From positions 1 through 64,000 of the forward strand of contig JAEWAE010000024.1 of assembly GCA_023391835.1 (NCBI GenBank): DNA of 64,000 nt. The letters are read 5' to 3'. Source of the stretch: Bacillota bacterium. Its GTDB lineage: Bacteria > Bacillota > Clostridia > Oscillospirales > Ethanoligenentaceae. The position numbers and the translations under genes are program-made. A model generated the notes under the pieces. The model was given only the letters and a program-made list of their open reading frames with translations, searched no databases and was not told the origin of the DNA. Below, piece after piece: positions 25,631 through 34,691 of the stretch. Positions within the stretch are counted from its first letter, which is position 1. The number at the start of each line of letters is the position of its first letter.

Positions 25631-27346
25631 TCATTTCTCTGGCAGGCGGTAGGCCACGGGCCATTCGCCTTCGGGCGTCACTGCGCCGAAAAGCACCCCG
25701 GCCGTCGCCTCAAGATTCTGCGGCCCGGTGGAAAAAGTGACCACCACCGTGCCCGCCGCTTCGGGGATGCTCATTTCATAGGGGGTATTTGTCACGACGA
25801 CGAATTTCTTCCCCGGATTTTTCCGGATCAGCTCCCCCAGGAATTCGGTATTCGTCAGCTTGCCGCGGATGTAGAAATTCGTCGCCACCACCGTGGAGGC
25901 ATTTTGCACCGCCGCACGGATGCGCGCCTGATCGTCGGCGTCATAGGTATAGGCGGTTTCCAGATATGCCGCCGTGTGGTGATAGCGCAGGCAGTTTTCA
26001 AAAAGCTGCGCCGGGTGCCACCCCATATGGTTGGGCGTCTTGTTGATCTGCTCGACGACAAGCAGGCTGCCGCTCCGGCTCAGCGGCAGCAGGCCCGCCT
26101 TATCCCGCGCCACCAGCACCGAGCGGCGTGCCACGAGGTCGGCCAGTTCTCCGACCGACGGGTCTTTCGCCACTTCCTCGGGTGTCTCGGGCTCTTCCTC
26201 CGGGTAAAAAAGGCCGTACTCATATTTTAGGCCCAGTACCCGGGCGACCTTTTTGTCAAGCTCCGGTTCCGGGATACGCCCGTCTTTCACCGCCGCGAGG
26301 ATGGCGTCGACCGTCTCGCCCACCAGGCCGCTTTCCGCCTTCATGAGCACCAGATCCGCCCCGGCCTCCAGCGCCTTGACGCAGGCGTTGGCTACGCCGT
26401 AACGCACCGCGATGCCGCCCATGGTCATGCTGTCGGTGGTGATGACCCCGTCGAAGCCCAGCTCATCCCGCAGCAGCCCGGTGATGACCTTTTTCGACAC
26501 CGTCGCCACATCGTCCGGGTCGACGGCCGGGAAAATGCTGTGCGCGATCATGATCGACGGCAGCAGCCCCTGCCGGATCAGTTCCCGATAAGGCAGCAGC
26601 TCCCGGCGGAGCAGCGTGTTTTTATCCACATCAATCACCGGCATGGCGAAGTGGGCGTCCTGGGCCGAATCCCCCCGCCCGGGGAAATGCTTGCCCGTGG
26701 CGATGAGGCCCCCGTCCCGATAACCGCGGCAGCTCGCCGCCGCCCACTCGGCCACCTCCTCCGCCCGGTCGGAATAGGCGCGGGTATAAATTTCCGGATT
26801 GCGCGGGTCCACGTTCACATCCAGCACCGGCGAATGCACCCAGTTGAAGCCCACCGCACGGCTTTGGCGTGACACCGCACGCACGACCCGATAGGCAAGC
26901 TCCGGGTCCCCCGTAGCCCGCAGGCCCATGGGCTTGGGGAAAATGCGGATGCCGTCGAAGCTGCAGTCTGCGCTGGTGCCGCCCTCCTGATCGAAGGAAA
27001 AGTGCAGCGGCAGCCCCAGGGGCCGGCTTTTGGCAAGCTCCTGCAGCTCCCGGAGCACCGCCCGGTACTCCATGGCCGTCGCCCGCGGCGGCTCCACGCC
27101 CTTTTTATACCCCTTGGTATCCACCACGTCCATGACGCTTTTGCCGCTCTTCGGGTCCACATAGCTGCCGAAAAGACGCGCCCCGGGCGTCAGCCGCAGA
27201 CCGCCGCAGTGGTATTTCACGATATCCTCGTATATGTGCGGGCGCACAATCGTCCCCGCGAAGCCCAGTGTCAGCAGCGCCCCAACTTTCTGTTCCAGGC
27301 TCATGCGGCCCACGAGATCACGGATATATGTATTTTTCGTGTTCAT
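25631..27346 (-). CDS. GH3 beta-N-acetylhexosaminidase-like glycosidase (NagZ-type)
   Basis: 571 aa. N-terminal TIM barrel of GH3 with the NagZ signature KHFPGRGDSAQDAH, which carries the His-Asp acid/base dyad of hexosaminidases, and the nucleophile Asp in GVITTDSMTMGG. A C-terminal alpha/beta domain follows (SLLVVEQINK, VATNFYIRG, KFVVVTNTPYEMS). No signal peptide, so it probably cleaves imported GlcNAc- or GalNAc-containing oligosaccharides, or recycled muropeptides. The Arg of PGRGD replaces the usual His of PGHGD. AGGGGG lies 8 nt before 27346. It follows the permease gene by 18 nt, part of the same operon. Confidence 0.92.
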   Translation of the reverse strand: MNTKNTYIRDLVGRMSLEQKVGALLTLGFAGTIVRPHIYEDIVKYHCGGLRLTPGARLFGSYVDPKSGKSVMDVVDTKGYKKGVEPPRATAMEYRAVLRELQELAKSRPLGLPLHFSFDQEGGTSADCSFDGIRIFPKPMGLRATGDPELAYRVVRAVSRQSRAVGFNWVHSPVLDVNVDPRNPEIYTRAYSDRAEEVAEWAAASCRGYRDGGLIATGKHFPGRGDSAQDAHFAMPVIDVDKNTLLRRELLPYRELIRQGLLPSIMIAHSIFPAVDPDDVATVSKKVITGLLRDELGFDGVITTDSMTMGGIAVRYGVANACVKALEAGADLVLMKAESGLVGETVDAILAAVKDGRIPEPELDKKVARVLGLKYEYGLFYPEEEPETPEEVAKDPSVGELADLVARRSVLVARDKAGLLPLSRSGSLLVVEQINKTPNHMGWHPAQLFENCLRYHHTAAYLETAYTYDADDQARIRAAVQNASTVVATNFYIRGKLTNTEFLGELIRKNPGKKFVVVTNTPYEMSIPEAAGTVVVTFSTGPQNLEATAGVLFGAVTPEGEWPVAYRLPEK

Positions 27347-27364
27347 CCAAACAGCCCCCTTACA

Positions 27365-28228
27365 TCAGCCTTTGACCGAGCCGGCTGTCAGGCCCGAAAT
27401 AAACTGCTTATTACAGGCCACGAAGATCATCACCATCGGCATGATGGCGATGGTGGAACCGGCCAGCATGATATTCCACTGCACCGCGTTGGAGCCCGAG
27501 TATTTCAGGTTGACGATACCGACCGTCAGCGTCATCATCTTGGCGTTCCCCATCGTGAAAATCGACGGGAGGATGTAGGAGTTCCACGCATCCCGGAAGG
27601 CGAACAGCGCCACCACGCCGAGAATCGGGCGGATCAACGGCAGCACGATATTCCAATAAATGCGGAACGTGCTGCATCCGTCCACCCGGGCGGCTTCCTC
27701 GATTTCCAGCGAAAGACCGCGGACGAATTTTTCCACGAGAAAAATATTGGTGCTCTGCGCGCCGATCTGGATCAGTATGACGCTCCAAAGCGTCTTATTC
27801 AGGCCCAGTTTCACCATCATCAGGAAAAGCGGCCGATAGATCACCGCACCGAGGGTAATAAACATGGTAGCCAGAAAAAGCGAGCGGATCAGATTCCGGC
27901 CCGGGAAACGCTTGCGCGCCAGAATATAGCCTGCCGCCGACGAAATCAGCAGCGAGCCCAGCGTGACAAAGGCGCAGAAATAGACGCTGTTCCATGTGTA
28001 GTTGGCGAAATTGGCCGCCTTCCACGCCTGGGAAAAGTTTGTGAGCACCCATGTTTTGGGCAGCAGGTTGCCGCCGGTCATCAGCTCGATATTGGATTTA
28101 AAGGAACCCAGTACGATGTAAACAACCGGGAACAGTGTAAACACGGTCATGCAAAGGACAAAGACCCATTTCAGCAACGTCAGGAAAGCCGCCGTGGTTT
28201 TACGGCCCAATACTCCCCAATCTTTCAT
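27365..28228 (-). CDS. Carbohydrate ABC transporter permease, MalG type
   Basis: 287-aa inner-membrane permease with six hydrophobic helices and the EAA loop (EIEEAARVDGCSTFRIYWN), which contacts the ATPase. The C-terminal FISGLTAGSVKG is typical of MalG-type subunits. The ATG at 28228 is preferred because GGGGGGAAG precedes it; an earlier ATG at 28246 overlaps the upstream stop (ATGA) and could allow translational coupling. Works with the neighbouring permease and lipoprotein; no ATPase gene is present. Confidence 0.93.
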   Translation of the reverse strand: MKDWGVLGRKTTAAFLTLLKWVFVLCMTVFTLFPVVYIVLGSFKSNIELMTGGNLLPKTWVLTNFSQAWKAANFANYTWNSVYFCAFVTLGSLLISSAAGYILARKRFPGRNLIRSLFLATMFITLGAVIYRPLFLMMVKLGLNKTLWSVILIQIGAQSTNIFLVEKFVRGLSLEIEEAARVDGCSTFRIYWNIVLPLIRPILGVVALFAFRDAWNSYILPSIFTMGNAKMMTLTVGIVNLKYSGSNAVQWNIMLAGSTIAIMPMVMIFVACNKQFISGLTAGSVKG

Positions 28229-28242
28229 AGCCGCTTCCCCCC

Positions 28243-29184
28243 TCATGTGTTCTCATCCAGCCTGCGGGAATACAACAGATACACGCAGGTGATCACCCCG
28301 ACGATCAGCGCCGATGCAAACGCCACGGTTGCCCCGTAGCCGTAATTCGTTGTGAAATTTGATCCGTCGGACATGGGGAAGAAAAGCTTGTATACATAGA
28401 GGAACATCACATCGGTGGCACCGTTCGGGCCGCCGCTGGTCAGTACCATGATGCTCTCATACCCCTTAAGAGAGTTGATGATGGCCAGCATCATGACGAT
28501 CTGCATCACCGGGCCGAGCTGCGGCAGGGTGATGTACCAGGTGGCCTGCAGCCGGTTGGCGCCGTCGATTTCCGCGCTTTCATACAGCTCGGAAGGGATC
28601 GACTGCAGCCCCGCAATCAGATAGATCATGTAGTTGCCGATGGCCCCCCATATGGCCACGATAACCGCCGACAGCATAGCGTATTTGCTGCCCAGCCAGT
28701 TGATGGGGGCATGGATGATATGATAGTGAAGCATGATCTGATTGAGGATGCCGTTGTAAGGGTTGAGAATATAGTAAAACATGCTCGCCATGACCGCCGT
28801 GCTGATGATGGTCGGCATGAACATGGCCGAGCGGAAGAAACCTTTGCCGCGGATACGGCCGTTGAGGATGAGCGCCAATATCAGCGACAGCGGAATGGTG
28901 ATGACGATCTTTCCGCCGCCGTAAATCAGCGTATTCAGTACGGTCTTCCAGAAATAGCCGTCGTGGAACAGCGTGACGAAATTGCTCAGGCCGATGAATT
29001 TCATCGGGCGGATATCGTCATACTGATAAAACATGTATTTGAGCACCCATAAAATCGGGTAAATGGCAAACACGGCTAAAAACACGAGACTGGGAAGCAG
29101 CATGCCGTATGTCTGGAGCCGCTCGACCCGTTTTTCCTGCCGGGCGGAACGGCCGGCGGAAAGCTGTGCGGTTGCTGATTTCAT
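28243..29184 (-). CDS. Carbohydrate ABC transporter permease, MalF/UgpA type
   Basis: 313-aa permease with a basic N-terminal tail, six membrane helices and the EAA loop (ELYESAEIDGANRLQATWYITL). The segment VLTSGGPNGATDVMFLYVYK is characteristic of MalF-type partners. The start at 29184 (MKSATAQL) is preferred over the upstream extension, with GTGGGG upstream. It lies 80 nt after the binding-protein gene, forming the membrane channel with the MalG-type subunit. Confidence 0.93.
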   Translation of the reverse strand: MKSATAQLSAGRSARQEKRVERLQTYGMLLPSLVFLAVFAIYPILWVLKYMFYQYDDIRPMKFIGLSNFVTLFHDGYFWKTVLNTLIYGGGKIVITIPLSLILALILNGRIRGKGFFRSAMFMPTIISTAVMASMFYYILNPYNGILNQIMLHYHIIHAPINWLGSKYAMLSAVIVAIWGAIGNYMIYLIAGLQSIPSELYESAEIDGANRLQATWYITLPQLGPVMQIVMMLAIINSLKGYESIMVLTSGGPNGATDVMFLYVYKLFFPMSDGSNFTTNYGYGATVAFASALIVGVITCVYLLYSRRLDENT

Positions 29185-29264
29185 AGATAATACCCCACAA
29201 GGGAATGAAGCAGAGAGGCGGCCGAAGCGGCGGCACCTCTCTGCACAATCCACTGGACTCAGAT

Positions 29265-30638
29265 TTACTTTTTGGTGATCAGTGACGACGGATCAAAGCT
29301 GGCATTCTTGTAATCCTTGACGCTGCCGTCCTTGATGGCGGCCTGGAGAGCGGTATTGTATTTCTCGTTGAGGCCGTCGACCACCTTGTCGAAGCTGGAC
29401 GAGCCCTCGATGACCGCGGCAAACACGGCGTCAAACGTCTGGCCCTGGATGGCAAGCGCGCTTTCATTCGGCGCGGCCGGATAGATCGCATCCCTGTTGG
29501 TCGGCTGGAAATCGTTCATTCCGACCAGAGTGCTCTTAATGTTTTTGGCCGTCACCGACGGGATGACCACAAGGCCAAGGCCCTGCTTCTGATAATCGGC
29601 CTGCACGTCGTCGGAATAAAAATAATCCATGACCTTCCAGACCTGGCTCTTATTCTGCGTTTTACTGCTCATGAAAAGCCAGCGCAGGCCGCTGATGAAT
29701 GTGGCCCCCTTGACGCCGCTGATGGTGGGCACCTGCGCGGCACCGTAGTTGGTAGTCGCCTTGGGGTTGAGGCCCACATACGCCGAAGGCTCCCACGCGC
29801 CGCCGAAATACATGCCGATCTTGCCGTTGATGAACTGGGTGCGCAGCGGGTCGATATCCAGCGACTCGTAGCCCGGGAACATGGAGCCGTCGGCCACGAT
29901 CTGATGGAACGCTATCAGGATGGGCTTATACGGCGTGAAATCGTATTTGCCGCTCTTGTAGTCGTAATACCGGAAACCGCTTGCCATGCCGACCACGTTG
30001 ACCGAACGTTCCATGGAAGTCTGGGTGTTTTTGAGATTCATAGCGAATCCGTAGACACCCTGGGATTTGCCCATCTGAGTGATCTTCTTGGCGTCGGTCA
30101 CCATCTCATCCAGCGTGGCGGGAGGATTGGCAATGCCGGCCTGTTTGAAAAGGTCTTTATTATACATCAGGCGGTAGGTAATGCCCTGGCTGGGCAGGCT
30201 GTAGATCTTGCCGTTCACGGCGTTGTCGCCTTCGGAAGAATAATACTTGCCGAAGCGGGACTTCATTGAAGAAGAGATGTACTTATCCAGCGGCTCAACT
30301 TCGTTTTTCGGCACGTAATAGCTGGCGAGATCCTGGCCCGTAAAAAGATCCGGGGCCTGGTTGGACTGAAACGCCAGCTGCAGGGCCTGCCGGAAATTAT
30401 TGGAGGTCTGGACGACATAGTTGATGGTGATGCCGTCCTTGTTTTCCTTGTTGAATTTGTCGATATACGACTGCATAAAGGTCTGGTCGGAGTTTTTGTA
30501 GGTCCACCACGTCAGTTTGACCTGTTTTGCGGAAGAACCGGCGGAATCTTTGCTTTTCTGGCTGCATCCGGCGGCGACGGCGGTGACCATCGACACGGCC
30601 ATCAGCAGGGACAGAATGCGAATGCGCTTGCCTTTCAT
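29265..30638 (-). CDS. Extracellular sugar-binding lipoprotein of the utilisation operon
   Basis: 457-aa family 1-type solute-binding lipoprotein. The lipobox is AVAAGC with Cys25. The mature part has the usual maltose-binding-like layout (LTWWTYKNSDQTFMQSYIDKF, FTGQDLASYYVP, YSLPSQGITYRLMYNKDLF, NGKIGMYFGGAWEPSAY). First gene of the leftward operon, with a good Shine-Dalgarno (GGGGGAG) and a near-consensus promoter 52 nt or more upstream. The co-transcribed GH88, lyase-like, GH3 and GH51 genes suggest a uronate- and hexosamine- or arabinose-containing oligosaccharide ligand. Confidence 0.93.
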   Translation of the reverse strand: MKGKRIRILSLLMAVSMVTAVAAGCSQKSKDSAGSSAKQVKLTWWTYKNSDQTFMQSYIDKFNKENKDGITINYVVQTSNNFRQALQLAFQSNQAPDLFTGQDLASYYVPKNEVEPLDKYISSSMKSRFGKYYSSEGDNAVNGKIYSLPSQGITYRLMYNKDLFKQAGIANPPATLDEMVTDAKKITQMGKSQGVYGFAMNLKNTQTSMERSVNVVGMASGFRYYDYKSGKYDFTPYKPILIAFHQIVADGSMFPGYESLDIDPLRTQFINGKIGMYFGGAWEPSAYVGLNPKATTNYGAAQVPTISGVKGATFISGLRWLFMSSKTQNKSQVWKVMDYFYSDDVQADYQKQGLGLVVIPSVTAKNIKSTLVGMNDFQPTNRDAIYPAAPNESALAIQGQTFDAVFAAVIEGSSSFDKVVDGLNEKYNTALQAAIKDGSVKDYKNASFDPSSLITKK

Positions 30639-30671
30639 AGTGCTCCCCCTTAATCTATATCTGCAATATGC

Positions 30672-30687
30672 ATTTGCGCTTGCAAAT
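30672..30687. promoter_or_regulatory. Operator-like palindrome at the utilisation operon start site
   Basis: ATTTGC-GCTT-GCAAAT, two 6-bp arms around a 4-bp centre, lies just downstream of the -10 element of the operon promoter and overlaps the expected transcription start. Its size and even symmetry resemble LacI-family or CcpA-type sites; the regulator is unidentified. Confidence 0.5.
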
Positions 30688-30689
30688 AC

Positions 30690-30718
30690 AGTATACCCGC
30701 CCCACCCAGAGCCCACAA
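30690..30718 (-). promoter_or_regulatory. Promoter of the polysaccharide-utilisation operon
   Basis: On the minus strand TTGTGG (30718-30713), a 17-nt spacer and TATACT (30695-30690). It is 52 nt upstream of the binding-protein start codon. The remainder of 30639-30878 shows no gene. Confidence 0.72.
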
Positions 30719-30878
30719 TGTGACGATCTTCAAACGCAGGGGGAGATTTTTACGGATTTTTATGAATTATATTGCACATGCGATGCAAAAAGCAGGACTG
30801 TTTGTACAACTTTCATCACATTGCTGACCGAATCACAGTTATATCGGCAGACCGACGGCACGCGGGTCTTTCACACTT

Positions 30879-32495
30879 TTATCGATGGCTCCGGTAACGA
30901 TCCGCATATTCTTTTGGGGTCATGCCCACCGTCTTTTTGAAGATATCGCTGAAATATCTCCGATCGGCATAGCCGACCTGCTCCGCCACCTCATACACAC
31001 GGCTGCCGTTTTCCAGCAGCAGGAGCTTAGCTTTTTCCATACGCAATCGAGTGATGCGTTCCACAAAGTTCTCTCCGAAATGATTCTTTATGAGCATCGA
31101 GATATAGCTCGGGCTAAGATATACACAGCGGGAAATGTCGTTGAGGGTGATATCCCGGATATAATTCTGGTCGATAAAAGCGGATATGATGTCGATGCTT
31201 TTCTTTTCCTTCGCCTGGCGCAGCCGGGCGATATATCCGGTGATGGCGGAAAGCACCTGGGAAAGCCGGCCGCGGGCCTCCTCCAGTGATTTGGCCTTTT
31301 CCAGCAGCCCGGCGCACTCGAGCTCATCACCGATACACGGCTGGGTGTCGATGCCGCCCCGCGCCAGTTCCCGACAGACGGTCAGAAGCAGCTGGCACAG
31401 GCAACTGCGGACTCGCCGCGGATGACCGGTGTTCTGCTGCTGAAGCATGTCGACATAGGCTTCAAACAGCTCCTGCACCCGTTCGTCGGCACCGATCTGG
31501 ATATATTTTATAAGCTCGGCCTCCCGCTCGAAGGCATATTGGGCCGTCGGCGGTTCCGGCAAACCGATATCCACGTCGTCAAAGGCGACCACGATGCCCC
31601 GGCCCAGCAGAAACCGATTTTCCAGTGCCCGACAGGCCTCCTGATATGAAAGCGAAATCGACCCGGGCATCGGATAATACCGCCCGATACCGGCTGAAAC
31701 CGACACGCCGATCGCGTCGGCCACCTGATCGCGGGCGGTTTCCGCCAAAGAAAACACCTGCGTCGGATCGCCGTCGGTCACGTTTGCGATGACAGCCACT
31801 TCAAACTGCCGGCTTTTAAAGACGATATGCCTGAATTTGTCGGTGAAAACCTCTTCCAGCTTGTCGATCACGCCGTTCATCATCAGGTTGTACCGCTCAA
31901 AAGATAGATGCAGCTCTTCCCCGGCATCCAACGCAAACACCAGCACCCGAAAGTCCCGTGTGCCGATATCAACGCCCAGATAGCGGAATTTCTCGGCCAT
32001 ATCCTGCGGCGTTTCCTTTTCCAATGTCAGCAGAGCGGTGAAATACTCATTGCGCAGCAGCGGCATGCTTTCCCGGACACGCTGCCGCAGCTTTTCGGTT
32101 TCCAGATAGCTGCGGGTTTCCGCCGTGATGACATGCTGCACCTTCCGCACGGCCGACACGATCGTGTCAATCGGAGTGGGCTTGAGCAGATATTCCTGAG
32201 CACCCAGGCGGATGGCCTTCTGGGCGTACGCAAAATCGTCGTATCCGCTGAGCAATATGATTTTCAGCTGCGGCTTGAGCTGCAGCGCCTTCTCGGTCAG
32301 TTCCAGCCCATCCATCACGGGCATGCGGATATCCGTAATGAGGATATGGGGGTCGGTGCGGCGGATAATTTCCAATGCGTCCTTGCCATTGTTGGCGGTA
32401 CCCGCCACCTCGATGCCCATGTTTCCCCAGCCGCCCAGTTTTTCGATGCCCCGGACAATGTCTTCTTTATCATCGACAATCACCATGCGGACCAT
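30879..32495 (-). CDS. YesN-type response regulator (receiver + AraC output)
   Basis: 538 aa. Receiver domain at 1-120 with acidic pocket VDD and phospho-acceptor Asp55 in LITDIRMPVMDG, plus the conserved Lys (LLKPTPID). A middle signalling region of about 300 aa follows. The last 100 residues are an AraC pair of helix-turn-helices (LNDISRCVYLSPSYISMLIKN and VYEVAEQVGYADRRYFSDIF, then KKTVGMTPKEYADRYR). The start at 32495 follows GGAGGAACTG and is one base after the kinase stop, so the two are translationally coupled. It is expected to activate the adjacent transport and glycosidase operon in response to YesM. Confidence 0.95.
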   Translation of the reverse strand: MVRMVIVDDKEDIVRGIEKLGGWGNMGIEVAGTANNGKDALEIIRRTDPHILITDIRMPVMDGLELTEKALQLKPQLKIILLSGYDDFAYAQKAIRLGAQEYLLKPTPIDTIVSAVRKVQHVITAETRSYLETEKLRQRVRESMPLLRNEYFTALLTLEKETPQDMAEKFRYLGVDIGTRDFRVLVFALDAGEELHLSFERYNLMMNGVIDKLEEVFTDKFRHIVFKSRQFEVAVIANVTDGDPTQVFSLAETARDQVADAIGVSVSAGIGRYYPMPGSISLSYQEACRALENRFLLGRGIVVAFDDVDIGLPEPPTAQYAFEREAELIKYIQIGADERVQELFEAYVDMLQQQNTGHPRRVRSCLCQLLLTVCRELARGGIDTQPCIGDELECAGLLEKAKSLEEARGRLSQVLSAITGYIARLRQAKEKKSIDIISAFIDQNYIRDITLNDISRCVYLSPSYISMLIKNHFGENFVERITRLRMEKAKLLLLENGSRVYEVAEQVGYADRRYFSDIFKKTVGMTPKEYADRYRSHR

Positions 32496-32496
32496 T

Positions 32497-34302
32497 TTAC
32501 AGTTCCTCCAGAGGAATCCGAAGCTCGACGGACGTCTCATGAAACAGGGTGCTTCGAATTTTCATGCCACCCCCATCGCCGTAGCTCAGACGGATGCGCC
32601 GGTAGAGGTTTTTCAGTGCATACCCGGAAGTCGGCGTATCCTCCCGGAGCGAGCGCATGACCGCTTCGGCGTCCATGCCGCAGCCGTTGTCCCGCACCGT
32701 CAGACACAAGGCGCCGTCCACCGGCCGGGCCTCCACCGTGATGCGGCCCCGATAATCCACATGGTCGAATCCGTGCAGCAGCGAGTTTTCCACCAGCGGC
32801 TGCAGCAGGATCTTGATCACGTTGTACCGGCTCAGATCGCCCTGCGCACGAATCTCATACTCAAATTTATCCGGATACATACACTTTTGCAAAAACAGAT
32901 AATTGCGCACATGCTCCACCTCCTGCGACGCGGGAATCCGATCGTTGCCTTTGCTCAGCCCGATGCGCAGCAGGCGGGAAAGCGAGATGATCATATCGCC
33001 CACTTTCGCGGTTTCACCGATCTGGGATTTCCAATAGATCGAGTCAAGCGTATTATACAGGAAATGCGGGTTGATCTGTTCCTGCAGCGCCCGGAGCTCA
33101 GCCCGGACTTTTTGCCTCTGCTCTTCCTGCGTACGGGCCTGTTCCTGCTCCAGGTTGAGGAACAGCGACTGGATGGAATCGAGCATCTCATTGAAATGAT
33201 TGCCCAACCGGCTGATTTCGTCGGTGTAGGCACTGTGAAACCGCACATTCAAATTGCCCCGGTCAACCAGGTCGATGGTCTGGTTGAGGTTCGTCAGCGG
33301 GCGGATCATGGTGGAAGCGGCAAAATGTGAGAGGATACTCATCAGCGTGATGCTCACCAGACCGATGAACAGCATGCCAAGCTGAATGGCGGCAAAGCCC
33401 TTGAACACCTCGGACTGGGGCTGCACCATGACCACCGTCCATCCGTTGATGCCGATGCCGCCGTAGTTAATATACAGATTGCCGCCGCGAAAAGCATAAT
33501 TGAAGCTTCCGCCCACCGCATCGCCAAGCCGGCTCAGGAACGGTTTCCGGTCAAGTATGGCGTCCACCTTGTGGCGGTCATACGCCGCCACCACGCTGTG
33601 GTCGGTGTTGAGGATAAAAACGCTGGCATTGTTGGCGCTGCCCACATCCTCCAGCTCGCCGGCCAGTGCGTCGTATTTCAGGTTCACCACCAGAATCGCC
33701 CGGTCACCCACATTATCGATGGTGGTGTTGAGCACGATCGGCACCACCTTCGCATTTTCCTCAAATATTTCGCTCGACCCGCCGGAAGCCCAGTAAATGC
33801 TGTGGTTGCGCTGAAATCCCGCATACAGAGACGAAGAGAGCATCTGGAACTCGGGGCGGATCTGATAGCTGTTATCGGAAAATACGTCGTTGCTGGTATA
33901 CAGCAGCACCGAATCGACATAGGAATCCTTGAGCTTGAGATTTTGAAACAAGGTGTCGAGCGTGGAGGATTCCACGGCATAATTATAGCTGCTGTTCCAG
34001 AGGATGTCGCCGATGGCCGTCTGAAAGGTGCTGTCCTGAAAAATCGCCTGGGAATAGTTGATCGTATTTTTGAATTTTTCATTGTCGAATTCGGTCAGTT
34101 GGGCGACGATTTCGTGAGAATACCGGTAATTGCCGGCTTCCACGACCCCCTTGGTCTGGAAATAGATAAAAGAAATTGCCAGGGTGATGGAAACCGTGAG
34201 CATCACACAGGTCGTCAGCGAAATCTTAGCCCGAAGCGTAAGATTATGATAAAATGCGATACATTTTTTTATAACAGTCTTTTGAGACCCGCTTGTTCTC
34301 AT
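32497..34302 (-). CDS. YesM-type sensor histidine kinase
   Basis: 601 aa. TM1 (ISLTTCVMLTVSITLAISFIYF), an extracytoplasmic dCache-like sensor of about 240 residues, TM2 (LGMLFIGLVSITLMSIL), a HAMP domain (IRPLTNLNQTIDLVDRGNLNV), then His_kinase with His413 in EQINPHFLYNTLDSIYW and an ATPase domain (LLQPLVENSLLHGF, DNGCGMDAE, GYALKNLYRRI). The start at 34302 has GGGGTAGGGTGG upstream. It senses an extracellular carbohydrate or its complex with the binding protein and phosphorylates the coupled YesN. Confidence 0.95.
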   Translation of the reverse strand: MRTSGSQKTVIKKCIAFYHNLTLRAKISLTTCVMLTVSITLAISFIYFQTKGVVEAGNYRYSHEIVAQLTEFDNEKFKNTINYSQAIFQDSTFQTAIGDILWNSSYNYAVESSTLDTLFQNLKLKDSYVDSVLLYTSNDVFSDNSYQIRPEFQMLSSSLYAGFQRNHSIYWASGGSSEIFEENAKVVPIVLNTTIDNVGDRAILVVNLKYDALAGELEDVGSANNASVFILNTDHSVVAAYDRHKVDAILDRKPFLSRLGDAVGGSFNYAFRGGNLYINYGGIGINGWTVVMVQPQSEVFKGFAAIQLGMLFIGLVSITLMSILSHFAASTMIRPLTNLNQTIDLVDRGNLNVRFHSAYTDEISRLGNHFNEMLDSIQSLFLNLEQEQARTQEEQRQKVRAELRALQEQINPHFLYNTLDSIYWKSQIGETAKVGDMIISLSRLLRIGLSKGNDRIPASQEVEHVRNYLFLQKCMYPDKFEYEIRAQGDLSRYNVIKILLQPLVENSLLHGFDHVDYRGRITVEARPVDGALCLTVRDNGCGMDAEAVMRSLREDTPTSGYALKNLYRRIRLSYGDGGGMKIRSTLFHETSVELRIPLEEL

Positions 34303-34691
34303 CCACCCTACCCCACAGCCGCACACCACACCGAGGCCATGCTCCAACCGTCAGCGGCAGACACCGCATTGGCCTTTTTCCGGAATGCCGTACATATTTT
34401 ACAGGAATATACGTGCTTATTATACTACGGCTATGTAAAAAAAGAAAAGGCCGCCCGGCTGTCCCGCAAGTCGGAGGATACGCGGCGCCGGCATCCGGAA
34501 AAACGGCAAAAGTATGGGCCTGCCGCAACAGGCGGCAGGCCCTGATAACCGGGATTCACACAAGACCCGGGAGCCGACGGCGGAAAGCCGACGTCCGCAT
34601 AAACTGCCGGCAGAAAAAGGCGGGACTCTTCCGTCGGCATGCACCCGGCACAAAAGCGTGTCGATTCGGTGCTCACGAAACGAAGAGGAAG
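34303..34691. promoter_or_regulatory. Spacer between deacetylase and YesM: promoter and hairpin
   Basis: This 389-bp spacer has no convincing gene. A minus-strand TATAAT (34424-34419), 117 nt before yesM, is a probable -10 with a weak -35 in a T-rich tract. A perfect 11-bp stem with a 5-nt loop (34516-34542, GGGCCTGCCGC arm) is followed on the minus strand by a T-containing stretch and may terminate the deacetylase transcript. Confidence 0.5.
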
